From contig CADAIT010000002.1 of NCBI GenBank assembly GCA_902788095.1, forward strand, positions 119,047 to 183,046: DNA of 64,000 nucleotides, read 5' to 3'. Under the pieces are notes generated by a model, which saw only the letters and a list, made by a program, of their open reading frames with translations, did not search any database and was not told where the DNA came from. This document shows, piece after piece, positions 9,623 through 18,414 of this stretch (the stretch's first letter is position 1; every line of letters begins with the position of its first letter). Both the position numbers and the translations under genes were made by a program. The DNA comes from an uncultured Bacteroidia bacterium (GTDB taxonomy: Bacteria > Bacteroidota > Bacteroidia > Bacteroidales > UBA932).

Positions 9623-10003
9623 TTACTCTCCAATATAAGCCTTGTATGCGTCGGCGTCCATCAGGGCGTCCAGTTCGGAAGGCAGTGACATTTCCACCTT
9701 GATAATCCAGGCGGAATAGGCATCCTCGTTCACCTTCTCGGGTGCATCGGCCAGTTCACCATTGGCCAGGATTACCGTACCGGATACCGGGCAGATAAGC
9801 TCGGAAGAAGCCTTTACGCTCTCCAGGGCACCGAATTCCTCGCCGGCGAGGACATCGTCCCCCTCTTCGGGCATGTCCACATAGGTGATGTCACCCATTT
9901 CCTTCTGGGCGAAATCCGTGACGCCGATATAGGCGATATTACCTTCTACTTTTACCCACTCGTGGGATTCAGAATACTTCAGGCCTTCGATAATTTTAGA
10001 CAT
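9623..10003 (-). CDS. gcvH: Glycine cleavage system H protein
   Basis: A 126-aa lipoyl carrier that shuttles the aminomethyl group between P-, T- and L-proteins. The lipoyl lysine is K64 in GALESVKASSELICPVSG, and the N-terminus SESHEWVKVEG is canonical. It lies between gcvT and gcvPA with gaps of six bases and one base. The E3 partner is probably LpdA, encoded about 31 kb away in this window. Confidence 0.98.
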   Translation of the reverse strand: MSKIIEGLKYSESHEWVKVEGNIAYIGVTDFAQKEMGDITYVDMPEEGDDVLAGEEFGALESVKASSELICPVSGTVILANGELADAPEKVNEDAYSAWIIKVEMSLPSELDALMDADAYKAYIGE

Positions 10004-10009
10004 AATGCG

Positions 10010-11104
10010 TTATTTTTTGTAGTTAGTTTGATAAAATCTCTTTTTGACCACCTTGCCGGGGAACACTTTCTTGCGGATACGGATGCACAGCGGTGTATCC
10101 AAGGCGCTGAACTCCTTGTCCACGAGGGCGAAGCAGATGCTCTTGTCCAGCGAAATGGAATGGTAGCCGGTGGTTACCACGCCTATCTCCCGGCCATCTT
10201 CCGTCTCCACCGGATAGCCGGCACGCGGAATGGCTTTATCCTCTATCTCGATGCCGACCAGTTTGCGGGCGACATTGCCGGCTTTCTGCTCCAGCAGGGC
10301 CTCTTTGCCCACGAAATCTTTCTCGTATTTGCAGAACATGCCGAGACCGGCCATCACGGGGCTGATTTCCGGACTGAGTTCGTCTCCGTACAGCGGAAGA
10401 CCGGCCTCGAAGCGCAGGGTGTCCCGGCAGCCCAGGCCGCAAGGCTGAACGCCCGCCCGGATAAGTTTGTCCCAGATTTCCACAATGTTTTCACAGGTGG
10501 TGTAAAGTTCAAAACCGTCTTCGCCGGTGTAGCCGGTACGGCTCAGGATGAGACGTTCCCCGTTATACTCCACGTCGCAGAAGGTATAGAAGGACAGGTC
10601 CGCCGCTTCCTTGTAACCCAGCACCTCGATGATGGTTTTCTCCGCTTCCGGGCCCTGAACGGCAATCTGGCCGATGCGCGGCGACGCGTTGTCCAGCCGG
10701 CAGTCGTAGCCCTTGGCCTGTTCCTGTATCCACGCAAAATCCTTGTCGATATTGGCGGCATTCACCACAAGGAGAAAGTGGTCGGCCAGGAACTCCCTAT
10801 ATACCAGAAGGTCGTCCACGGTGCCGCCGTCCGGGTAGCACATCATGCCGTAAAGGACCTTGCCGGGTTCGTAGCCGCGGATATCGTTGGTGAAAATATG
10901 ATTGATAAAGGCTTCTGCCTGAGGCCCTTTCACAAAAATTTCGCCCATGTGGGAGACATCGAACATTCCCACATGCTGCCTTACGGCATTGTGTTCTATG
11001 GTTATGGAACTGTACTGGATGGGCATGATGAAGCCGGCGAATGGACTCATTTTGGCGCCAAGTGCCACGTGGGCATCGTACAGGCAGGTTTTCAGTTCTG
11101 ACAT
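10010..11104 (-). CDS. gcvT: Glycine cleavage system aminomethyltransferase (T protein)
   Basis: A 364-aa folate-dependent aminomethyltransferase that releases ammonia and transfers the methylene group to tetrahydrofolate. FDVSHMGEIFVKGPQAEAF, RTGYTGEDGFELY and the later LGCRDTLRFEAGLPLYG block are diagnostic. It starts five bases after the arginase-like gene and precedes gcvH by six bases, so it belongs to the same operon. Confidence 0.97.
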   Translation of the reverse strand: MSELKTCLYDAHVALGAKMSPFAGFIMPIQYSSITIEHNAVRQHVGMFDVSHMGEIFVKGPQAEAFINHIFTNDIRGYEPGKVLYGMMCYPDGGTVDDLLVYREFLADHFLLVVNAANIDKDFAWIQEQAKGYDCRLDNASPRIGQIAVQGPEAEKTIIEVLGYKEAADLSFYTFCDVEYNGERLILSRTGYTGEDGFELYTTCENIVEIWDKLIRAGVQPCGLGCRDTLRFEAGLPLYGDELSPEISPVMAGLGMFCKYEKDFVGKEALLEQKAGNVARKLVGIEIEDKAIPRAGYPVETEDGREIGVVTTGYHSISLDKSICFALVDKEFSALDTPLCIRIRKKVFPGKVVKKRFYQTNYKK

Positions 11105-11108
11105 ACGC

Positions 11109-11792
11109 TTATAAGTGTTTAATTATGTGTGTATAAAGTTCTACGTTGCTTTCCTTGTTTATGCGGAGGTCTTCCGGCGTACCGCCTTTGGACGGCGAAA
11201 TTTCCCCGCAAATGTCAATGGCCGCCACCCGGCTTCCCTCCATGATGCGGGCAAGCATGTCCTTTACCTGCCCCAGCGTATGGGTGCCCTGCGACCAGTC
11301 CGTGCGTGCCCATGTCCGGTCCAGGATGTCCTTGTCCAACGACACGTACACGCGCTCTCCCCTCCTTTGTTCCAGCCAGCCTTCCGGAAGCGTTTCCGGG
11401 CAGCCTTCCGGGCCGATGGAAAGGACGCTCCTGAGCAGCGGGTTCTTCTCCTGCATCACCTTTACCCAAGCGCCGCAGCTCAGGACTTCGCCGAAGGCCG
11501 GCGCCTGATTGTCCGGATGGTGGTCCAGCAGCACCAGGTGGAACGGCTCTTTTTCCCTCAGTGCCAGCAGGTGGCTCATGTAGTGGTAATCTCCACTGTC
11601 GATGAAGCGCAGCTGCGGCAGTTCCGGCGGCAGTCCACGGCCTATCTCCTCCTCTGCATCACAGTAGCAGCAGGTGCCTTCCAAGCCGGTGAAGTCCGCG
11701 TAAACGAGCTCATTCCCAAGCTGTTGCCGAAGCCACGACAGGAAGCCCTGTGAAGCGTACGCCCCGCTGAAATCTGTGAGCAAAACTTTCAT
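11109..11792 (-). CDS. Arginase/agmatinase-like family protein
   Basis: A 227-aa protein resembling the ureohydrolase/arginase fold. Candidate metal ligands are visible in LLDHHPDNQ (DHHxD), YVSLDKDIL (SxDxD variant) and DICGE. It is shorter than typical arginases (about 300 aa), and several loops are missing. It is the first gene of the glycine-cleavage operon, four bases before gcvT, and has its own promoter box. A hydrolase acting on a guanidino or amide compound is possible; no substrate can be assigned. Confidence 0.7.
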   Translation of the reverse strand: MKVLLTDFSGAYASQGFLSWLRQQLGNELVYADFTGLEGTCCYCDAEEEIGRGLPPELPQLRFIDSGDYHYMSHLLALREKEPFHLVLLDHHPDNQAPAFGEVLSCGAWVKVMQEKNPLLRSVLSIGPEGCPETLPEGWLEQRRGERVYVSLDKDILDRTWARTDWSQGTHTLGQVKDMLARIMEGSRVAAIDICGEISPSKGGTPEDLRINKESNVELYTHIIKHL

Positions 11793-11796
11793 CTTT

Positions 11797-11804
11797 CAAA
11801 GATA
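11797..11804 (-). promoter_or_regulatory. Predicted -7 box for the glycine-cleavage operon
   Basis: TATCTTTG on the minus strand, ending five bases before the ATG at 11792 of the arginase-like gene. With normal spacing, transcription would start at or next to the A of the start codon, giving a leaderless or near-leaderless mRNA. No glycine-riboswitch-sized leader is available. Confidence 0.6.
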
Positions 11805-11829
11805 GCAAAAATAATCGGAAGATTTTCAT

Positions 11830-11837
11830 TATCTTTG
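11830..11837 (+). promoter_or_regulatory. Predicted -7 box for the tandem-Rossmann membrane protein
   Basis: TATCTTTG on the plus strand, 23 bases upstream of the ATG at 11861. It lies back to back with the box of the glycine-cleavage operon. Confidence 0.55.
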
Positions 11838-11860
11838 TGAGGATTACAAAACATATAAGC

Positions 11861-13930
11861 ATGCACACTGCCGTTCCTGATTTCCCCGTATCTGTTCCGA
11901 CCATGATTCTTTGGGCTGTCCTGCTTCTTATAATCGGTCTCGCCTTCGTTCATTTCCTGGTGTATCTGAACCGGAAAGGGCACCGCAAAATCATCGGCCT
12001 CACATTCGCGCTCCTGCTCATGGCGGGCACGGCCGTTCATGTGGTGCTCCTCGCCCGCTCCGGCCACACCGTCACGGAAGGCAACTGGATACAGCTGGCG
12101 CTGGTTTCCCTGGTGGCCGGGCTGGAAATGTTTATCGGCCATACCGTTGTCTTTGACGATATCATCGCCGCCGTCATTTTCCGGGAACCGGCGCTCATGA
12201 TAGCCTACCTTACCGTTTTCGTCCTCATCCTGCTGTTCACGCTGAGCATGGTGGTGCTCATCATGCCCCGTCGCCTGAGGGACCGCACCTGGCTGATTCT
12301 CAATGCCTACAAAGCCAGCCGCAACCGCAAAAACCATATTTTCCTGGGGTTGAGCCCGTATTCGAAGCTCCTGGCCAAATCCATTCTGCAGGAATGGGAG
12401 GGCTCTTCACACAAAGGGAAGGGAGAAATCATCTTCGTGGAATTTCCCAGCGCAGACGCCCATCACTCGGAACTCTCCATCGGCGAACTGGTGTCCAGCA
12501 TCTTCGGGCACAAGAAAGAGCTTACGCTGGAGGAGGAACTGGGCAGCGAGCATTTTGTCCTGCTCAAAGGGCATCGGCCCAGCGGAGACGGCGACAACAT
12601 GTGCCACGCCATCGGCCTGGACAAACTGGACAAGTGGCTGCAGAATCCCCGTACCAGCCTGTATATCCTGAACCAGGACGAACAGGAAAACTTCGAGCTC
12701 CTGAAAACCCTGGCCCGCGACAAAAGCGTGCAGGCCAAAGGTTTTTTCTATACGCATGAGCCGGACAGTTTCTTCTCCCTTTTCGCGCACATGGGCAAGC
12801 GCCTGCGCGTGCTGGATTCCCACTACCTGTCGTTCATGCAGATTAAACTGCGCCGGCCGGAGGTGCTTCCCGTCAATTATGTCGATATCGCCACGGACAA
12901 GGACGGAGCGCCGCTGGGCTATGTAAAGGACGGCCTCAAGTCCATGATTGTGGGCTTTGGCGAGTCGGGCCAGGAAGCCCTGCGCTATTTGCTGGAATTC
13001 GGAAGTTTCATCGGCAAGGATTTGGAAGCGGCCCCTTCTTCCATCACGGTCTATGACGACAACCTGGAGAAAAACCGGGGGCACTTCCTCCATCTGGCAC
13101 CGGCCCTCACGGGCGACAAACGCCTGCGCTGGCGTGCGGAAACGGCCGGGACGGATGCTTTCTGGGAGCAGTACGACGCCATGCTGGATGAAGGCCTGCG
13201 TTACATGGTCATCGCCATGGACAAAGGCAACAGAAACGTATCCCTGGCCATTCACCTGCTGCAACGGGCTGCCCAGAAAGGCATGGATTTGCGCAAGATG
13301 ATCATTCTGGTGCGTATCTGGCGCAGCGACCCCAACATCGAAGAACTCATCAATTACTACAATCGGGCCTATGCACCCAAGGATGTGCGGGTTATCCGCA
13401 TTTTCGGACGCATGGAGACCATCTGGAAACCGGATGTCATCAGCGGCCGCAGCCTCAAGCAGACGGCCATCCGCTTCTCGGAAGCCTTCCAGGCTGCAAG
13501 CGGAAACGGCGAAAGCTGGGACGAGCGCCGCGTGCGGCTGAGCAAGCCGGGCGGAAACCCGCTGGCCAAACAGCAGGAACTCATGCGCCGGCAGGCCATG
13601 GAGATTGGCCGTGCCCTCTTCGCCCCCACCCTGCTTCGATTTGCCGCCAAGAATCTGAAAGATGCCGCCAAGGACATCCCTTCGGCATACTCTCAGGAGA
13701 CAGCCTGGCACTATCCCGGGGACAAGGACACCTACACCCGGCTGGAATACCTTGCAGCCGCCGAGCACCTGCACTGGATGTCCCAGCTTGAGGTGAACGG
13801 CTACCAGGACGGCCCGGACGACGAACTGCTCCTCACCCACACCAATATGATTCCCTACAAGGAAATCACTGATCCCGTCCTCCGCCACATGTGCTGGATA
13901 GGCGTCAAGACCGCCCTGACGCTGGAATAG
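11861..13930 (+). CDS. Membrane protein with tandem TrkA-N/RCK-like domains
   Basis: A 689-aa protein of unknown function. Four hydrophobic segments lie in the first ~135 residues. The rest is cytosolic and seems to contain two Rossmann-like nucleotide-binding modules: one starting at HIFLGLSPYSKLLAKSIL with KGEIIFVEF, and a second at SMIVGFGESGQEALRYLL with ITVYDD. This resembles the architecture of RCK-gated ion channels (Castor/Pollux type), but no TVGYG selectivity filter is visible. The ATG at 11861 is preferred over 11837, which overlaps the -7 box. A ligand-gated ion conductance is inference only. Confidence 0.7.
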   Translation: MHTAVPDFPVSVPTMILWAVLLLIIGLAFVHFLVYLNRKGHRKIIGLTFALLLMAGTAVHVVLLARSGHTVTEGNWIQLALVSLVAGLEMFIGHTVVFDDIIAAVIFREPALMIAYLTVFVLILLFTLSMVVLIMPRRLRDRTWLILNAYKASRNRKNHIFLGLSPYSKLLAKSILQEWEGSSHKGKGEIIFVEFPSADAHHSELSIGELVSSIFGHKKELTLEEELGSEHFVLLKGHRPSGDGDNMCHAIGLDKLDKWLQNPRTSLYILNQDEQENFELLKTLARDKSVQAKGFFYTHEPDSFFSLFAHMGKRLRVLDSHYLSFMQIKLRRPEVLPVNYVDIATDKDGAPLGYVKDGLKSMIVGFGESGQEALRYLLEFGSFIGKDLEAAPSSITVYDDNLEKNRGHFLHLAPALTGDKRLRWRAETAGTDAFWEQYDAMLDEGLRYMVIAMDKGNRNVSLAIHLLQRAAQKGMDLRKMIILVRIWRSDPNIEELINYYNRAYAPKDVRVIRIFGRMETIWKPDVISGRSLKQTAIRFSEAFQAASGNGESWDERRVRLSKPGGNPLAKQQELMRRQAMEIGRALFAPTLLRFAAKNLKDAAKDIPSAYSQETAWHYPGDKDTYTRLEYLAAAEHLHWMSQLEVNGYQDGPDDELLLTHTNMIPYKEITDPVLRHMCWIGVKTALTLE

Positions 13931-13999
13931 CAGGAGCGGGTCGTCTGCCTGCTGCAGGTGGATTTAGAATACCCGGAGGGAATTGTCGAAAAGAATCGC

Positions 14000-14007
14000 T
14001 ACCTTTG
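14000..14007 (+). promoter_or_regulatory. Predicted -7 box for obg
   Basis: TACCTTTG, 22 bases upstream of the obg ATG at 14030. It supports the internal start over the longer open frame from 13958, which would begin upstream of the promoter. Confidence 0.55.
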
Positions 14008-14029
14008 CAGGCAGCATAAAGGAAGCGTC

Positions 14030-15022
14030 ATGGCAGAAAGTAACTTCATCGATTATGTACGGATATTCTGTGCCAGCGGGCACGGAGGGGCCGGGAGTGC
14101 GCATTTGCACCGGGCCAAATATGTACCCAAGGGCGGACCGGACGGCGGTGACGGCGGCCGGGGCGGACACATCATCCTCAAGGTGAATCCGCAATTGTGG
14201 ACCCTCATCCACCTGCGCTATCGCAAGGTAGTGCGGGCGGAGAACGGCGGGAATGGGGCAGAAGCCCTCAAACGCGGTAAAAACGGGGCCGATATCGTCC
14301 TGGAGGTTCCTCAGGGCGTGGTCGTGAAGGATGCGGAAACGGAGGAAGTCATCACCGAACTGGTGGAGAAAGACCAGGAGTTCGTCCTCTGCAAAGGGGG
14401 CAGGGGCGGTTGGGGAAACGACCATTTCAAAAGTGCCACCAACCAGACGCCCCGATTTGCCCAGCCCGGCGAGGACGGCCAGGAAGGCTGGTTCATCCTG
14501 GAACTGAAAGTCCTTGCAGACGTGGGTCTGGTAGGATTCCCCAACGCGGGAAAAAGCACGCTGCTTGCCGCCATTACCTCGGCCAAACCCAAGATTGCCA
14601 ACTACGCTTTCACCACGCTGGAGCCCAACCTGGGCATCGTGCGATACTTCGACGACCGTTCCTTCGTGATGGCGGACATACCCGGTATCATTGAAGGGGC
14701 GCACGAGGGAAAAGGTATCGGCATGCGTTTCCTGCGCCACATTGAGCGCAATTCCGTGCTACTGTTCATGGTCGCGGCCGATGAAGCGGATGTCACCAAG
14801 GCCTACAAGGTGCTCCTGAGCGAACTGCAGGAGTACAACCCCGAGCTGCTGGTGAAAGACCGCGTGCTGGCCATTACCAAAACAGACCTTATCGACGAAA
14901 AACAACGGGCCAGAATTGAGAAGAAACTGCCCGCAGACATTCCTCATGTATTTATCTCGTCTGTTGCGCAGACGGGCCTGAACGAACTGAAGGAAGAACT
15001 CTGGAAGGCCTTGAATCCATGA
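14030..15022 (+). CDS. obg: GTPase Obg/CgtA
   Basis: Essential ribosome-associated GTPase (330 aa). The N-terminal Obg fold is glycine-rich ([23 protein letters not shown]). The G domain has G1 [10 protein letters not shown]3 [14 protein letters not shown] and G4 TKTD. The variable C-terminal domain of some homologues is absent, as is common. The start at 14030 ([10 protein letters not shown]) matches the family; upstream residues are not conserved in type. The stop overlaps the start of the PAP2 gene by four bases (ATGA). Confidence 0.96.
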   Translation: MAESNFIDYVRIFCASGHGGAGSAHLHRAKYVPKGGPDGGDGGRGGHIILKVNPQLWTLIHLRYRKVVRAENGGNGAEALKRGKNGADIVLEVPQGVVVKDAETEEVITELVEKDQEFVLCKGGRGGWGNDHFKSATNQTPRFAQPGEDGQEGWFILELKVLADVGLVGFPNAGKSTLLAAITSAKPKIANYAFTTLEPNLGIVRYFDDRSFVMADIPGIIEGAHEGKGIGMRFLRHIERNSVLLFMVAADEADVTKAYKVLLSELQEYNPELLVKDRVLAITKTDLIDEKQRARIEKKLPADIPHVFISSVAQTGLNELKEELWKALNP

Positions 15023-15609
15023 GCCTGGAGTCGCTCATACAGTGGGACCAACAGGCCAGCTTGTGGCTGAACAAACTGGGAAATGCCACCTGGGACCCTT
15101 TCTGGCTCATGCTGTCGGACACCCGCTTCTGGTTCCCCGCCTACGGCATCATCATGCTGTTCCTGTTCAGGGAACTGGGCTGGAAAAAGGGGCTGGCCGT
15201 GCTTTTGTCCATCATTGTCATGCTTGTGACCGTAGATCAGAGCTGCAATGGATTCAAAGCCGGGCTGGAACGCTTGCGCCCCTGTTACAACGCATGGATG
15301 ATTGCCCACGACATACGACTTCCATACGGCGTCACGGGCCATTTGTTCGGCTTTTTCAGTGCCCATGCCGCCAACACCTTCGGTTTTGCCGCCACCTCAT
15401 TCCTGGGCTTTCAGCTCAACCGTCCCAAGCGCTCATACCGCGTATATGGCTGGTGCGTTTTTATATGGGCCGCGCTTGTAGCGTACAGCCGTATCATGAT
15501 GGGAGCCCATTTTCTGGGCGATGTGCTGGTCGGTGCATGCTATGGGCTGGCCGTCGGCGCGGCCATCGCCTGCCTGACCCATTACCTGATTGTCAAAGCG
15601 CGGCTATGA
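15019..15609 (+). CDS. PAP2 family phosphatase, membrane-bound
   Basis: A 196-aa integral membrane phosphatase of the PAP2 superfamily. The three motifs are KAGLERLRP (KX6RP), FSAHAANT (serine and histidine kept) and [12 protein letters not shown] (SRX5HX3D). Several hydrophobic segments are present. It probably dephosphorylates undecaprenyl pyrophosphate or another lipid phosphate at the outer face of the inner membrane. It is coupled to obg and overlaps the convergent murF by 17 bases. Confidence 0.88.
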   Translation: MSLESLIQWDQQASLWLNKLGNATWDPFWLMLSDTRFWFPAYGIIMLFLFRELGWKKGLAVLLSIIVMLVTVDQSCNGFKAGLERLRPCYNAWMIAHDIRLPYGVTGHLFGFFSAHAANTFGFAATSFLGFQLNRPKRSYRVYGWCVFIWAALVAYSRIMMGAHFLGDVLVGACYGLAVGAAIACLTHYLIVKARL

Positions 15610-16858
15610 CCTTCTCCATCCGGGTGCTGCGGGAACCTTTCACCAGCACCACGCAATCCCGCAACGGATGTTGCTGAAGATAAGCGGCCAAGTCATCGGA
15701 GGTGGCAAAGGCTCGAATGCCGGACCCGGCGGCCGCCTGAATGAACTCCTCTCCTACCAGATACGCTTCTATGCCCTTCAAGCGGGCCACCACCTTGCGG
15801 TGCTCCTCTTCGGACTCCGCCCCCAGCTCGCGCATCGCGCCCAACAGGGCGGCCTTGCGCCCTTCCACCAGCATCAGATTGTCCAGGGCCACCGCCATGG
15901 AAGAAGGGTTGGCGTTATAGGCATCGACAATAAGCGTATTCCTTTCTGTATTAACAAGCTGAGAACGATTATTTGAAGGGACGTATGAAGCGATGGCGGC
16001 CATGGCATCCTTGCGCGGGACGCCGAAGAACCAGCCGATTTTCAAGGCGGCCAGGATGTTGGCGGCGTTATACGCTCCTACCAGATGCGTTTCCAGCAGG
16101 CCGTCCGGGAATTCCATCCTCAGGAACGGATGCCGGGGAGATGACGGGAGCACGGTCACGTCCTTCATGCCATAAGCGATGCAGGACAGTTCCCTCTCCC
16201 ACAACATTTCCTGAAGGACGGCGTCGTCGCCGTTGGCAAAGGCGATACCGTCATGTGCCTTCAGATAGTCATAAAGCAGGCCTTTGGCATGCTTGACGCC
16301 CTCATAGCTGCCGAAGCCTTCCAGGTGCGCCTTTCCCACATTGGTGATGAGGCCGTGGGTGGGCTGGGAGACCGCCAGCAGCGGCCTGAGGTCTTCGGGA
16401 TGACTGGCCCCCATCTCGATGATGGCAATCTGCGCATCGGCCCCAATCCCCAGGACGCTCAGCGGAACGCCGATGTCGTTGTTCAGGTTGCCCTGCGTAG
16501 CCACCACGCGGTATTTTGCCGCCAAGACGCAGCGGATAAGTTCCTTGGTGGTAGTTTTTCCGTTGGTACCGGTGAGGCCGATGACCGGGATGCTGAGCTG
16601 CCGGCGATGGAAAGCCCCCAGTTCCTGCAGGGCTGCCAGCGTATCCGGAACCTTGATGAGGCGCGGGTCTTCCGCCTCCACCGTTTCGTTCACGACGGCA
16701 TAGCAGGCGCCCTGTTCGAGGGCTTGCAGGGCAAAGGTGTTTCCATCGAAATTTTCCCCTTTCAGCGCGATGAAAAGCTGGTTTTCCCGGATGGTGCGGG
16801 TGTCCGTATTCACTCCTGCACTGTGGAGGAAGATATTGTATAAGTCGCTGATGTTCAT
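15593..16858 (-). CDS. murF: UDP-N-acetylmuramoyl-tripeptide--D-alanyl-D-alanine ligase MurF
   Basis: ATP-dependent Mur ligase adding D-Ala-D-Ala to the UDP-MurNAc-tripeptide in the cytosol. Motifs include the P-loop GLTGTNGKTTTKEL, EMGASHPED and NTLIVDAYNANPSSM. The 421-aa length is slightly short but complete. It sits at the end of a tgt-lptF/G-dut-murF gene string, away from the usual division and cell-wall cluster. Confidence 0.95.
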   Translation of the reverse strand: MNISDLYNIFLHSAGVNTDTRTIRENQLFIALKGENFDGNTFALQALEQGACYAVVNETVEAEDPRLIKVPDTLAALQELGAFHRRQLSIPVIGLTGTNGKTTTKELIRCVLAAKYRVVATQGNLNNDIGVPLSVLGIGADAQIAIIEMGASHPEDLRPLLAVSQPTHGLITNVGKAHLEGFGSYEGVKHAKGLLYDYLKAHDGIAFANGDDAVLQEMLWERELSCIAYGMKDVTVLPSSPRHPFLRMEFPDGLLETHLVGAYNAANILAALKIGWFFGVPRKDAMAAIASYVPSNNRSQLVNTERNTLIVDAYNANPSSMAVALDNLMLVEGRKAALLGAMRELGAESEEEHRKVVARLKGIEAYLVGEEFIQAAAGSGIRAFATSDDLAAYLQQHPLRDCVVLVKGSRSTRMEKVIAAL

Positions 16859-16888
16859 AGATTCTTCACTTCGTTCAGAATGACAAGC

Positions 16889-17320
16889 CTATTTCCCGGT
16901 GGAACCGAATCCGCCGGTGCCACGCCGGGTTTCGTCCAAAACTTCCACCTGCTCCCATTCCACCTGCTCATGGCGGGCAATCACCATCTGGGCGATGCGC
17001 TCCCCCGGAACAATCTCAAATGGCTCCTGGCTCAGGTTCACCAGGATGACGCAGACTTCCCCGCGATAATCCGCATCCACGGTGCCGGGCGTATTCAGGA
17101 CAGTGATTCCGTGCTTGATGGCCAGGCCGCTGCGCGGGCGTACCTGCGCCTCATAGCCTTTGGGCAGGGCGATGAACAGGCCCGTGGGCACCAGGGTTCG
17201 CTGCAGGGGCTGCAGTACGACGGGTTCCTTCAGATTGGCCTTCAGGTCCATACCCGCGCTCTGCTCCGTGGCGTATGCCGGGCAAGGATAGGGCGAACGG
17301 TTTACAATTTGTACCTTCAT
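16889..17320 (-). CDS. dut: Deoxyuridine 5'-triphosphate nucleotidohydrolase
   Basis: Trimeric dUTPase (143 aa) that hydrolyses dUTP to dUMP. All five motifs are visible: [37 protein letters not shown] and the C-terminal [10 protein letters not shown] arm. Its start shares one base with the stop of the permease gene, indicating coupling. Confidence 0.97.
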   Translation of the reverse strand: MKVQIVNRSPYPCPAYATEQSAGMDLKANLKEPVVLQPLQRTLVPTGLFIALPKGYEAQVRPRSGLAIKHGITVLNTPGTVDADYRGEVCVILVNLSQEPFEIVPGERIAQMVIARHEQVEWEQVEVLDETRRGTGGFGSTGK

Positions 17321-18414
17321 TATTTGGGAGCTTTGATATACAAGACGATGGCAATGATGGAATACAGGTAGTTGGGCAACCAGATGGCCACGCCGGCCGG
17401 CAAGGTGTCCGTAATCACGAACATCTCACTGAACTGCATGAACAGGATGTATGAGAAGCCCAAAGCCGTGCCGGCAGCCAGGTTCCAGCCCATGCCGCCT
17501 CGTTTTTTTTTGGTACACAACGCCACGCCGATGATGGTAAGGATGATGGCGCTGAACGGCAGCGAATAGCGGTTGTTCTTCTCGATGAGCGACATGTTCA
17601 CGGATGCGTCGCCCCGCATTTTCTGTGTGGCGATGAGTTCATCCAGCTCCCGCTTGTTCAGTTCCTGGATGGTATAGCGGTTGCGGAAGAAATCGGCCCG
17701 GGTAAGGCTGATGACCGTGTCCAGCTGGCGGCCGGAGCGGATGTGGTCCCCCATGCCCTCGTCATAGTCGCGGATGAACCAGTTACGCAACTTCCATACG
17801 CCTGTAAGCGTATCATACTGAGCACTTTCCGCCGTAAGTTTGGAGGTGAGGCGACCGGTGGAAAGGTCCTCCAGCGTGAAATTATACGCCGTGTTGTTGT
17901 AGGCGCTGAAGCTCTCGATATATACAAAACGGTCGTTCTCCAGCTTGTAATGCATGTCGCGCCCGATTTTTACCTTGTGTCGGGGATTGTACTTTTGTTC
18001 AAACTGGACGCGCGTGGCATTGGCCCCCGGAAGTATCCACATGCTGAGCGTGAGGGACAGCAGGGCGATGAAAACGGCCGAAACCAGATACGGGACCAAA
18101 AGCCGGTGATAACTGATGCCGCTGGACAGCATGGCCACCACTTCCGAATCCTGCGTCATCTTGGACGTGAAGAAAATCACCGTGAGGAATACGAACATGG
18201 GTGAATACATGTTGATGAAATACGGCACCCAGTTCACGTAATAGTCAAAGATGATGGCCCGCATCGGCGCTTCCTTGCGCACGAAATCCTCAATCTTCTC
18301 GCTGATGTCGAAGATGACGATGATGACGGACAGGAAAGCGATGGAGACGAAAAACGTCACCAGGAACTTCCGGATGATATACCAGTCCAGTTTTTGGAGC
18401 CCTTGGATTTTCAT
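17320..18414 (-). CDS. LptF/LptG family (YjgP/YjgQ) permease
   Basis: A 364-aa inner-membrane subunit of the lipopolysaccharide transport ABC system. Three N-terminal hydrophobic segments, a periplasmic jellyroll-like region (about residues 115-260) and three C-terminal segments match LptF/LptG topology. The N-terminal [16 protein letters not shown] motif is typical. In Bacteroidota the F and G paralogues are hard to separate, and only one is in the window. It overlaps tgt by four bases and dut by one base. Confidence 0.88.
   Translation of the reverse strand: MKIQGLQKLDWYIIRKFLVTFFVSIAFLSVIIVIFDISEKIEDFVRKEAPMRAIIFDYYVNWVPYFINMYSPMFVFLTVIFFTSKMTQDSEVVAMLSSGISYHRLLVPYLVSAVFIALLSLTLSMWILPGANATRVQFEQKYNPRHKVKIGRDMHYKLENDRFVYIESFSAYNNTAYNFTLEDLSTGRLTSKLTAESAQYDTLTGVWKLRNWFIRDYDEGMGDHIRSGRQLDTVISLTRADFFRNRYTIQELNKRELDELIATQKMRGDASVNMSLIEKNNRYSLPFSAIILTIIGVALCTKKKRGGMGWNLAAGTALGFSYILFMQFSEMFVITDTLPAGVAIWLPNYLYSIIAIVLYIKAPK

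Noticed and set aside
11793-11860. A glycine riboswitch ahead of the gcv operon
   Set aside because: The promoter box lies five bases before the first start codon, leaving no room for an aptamer.
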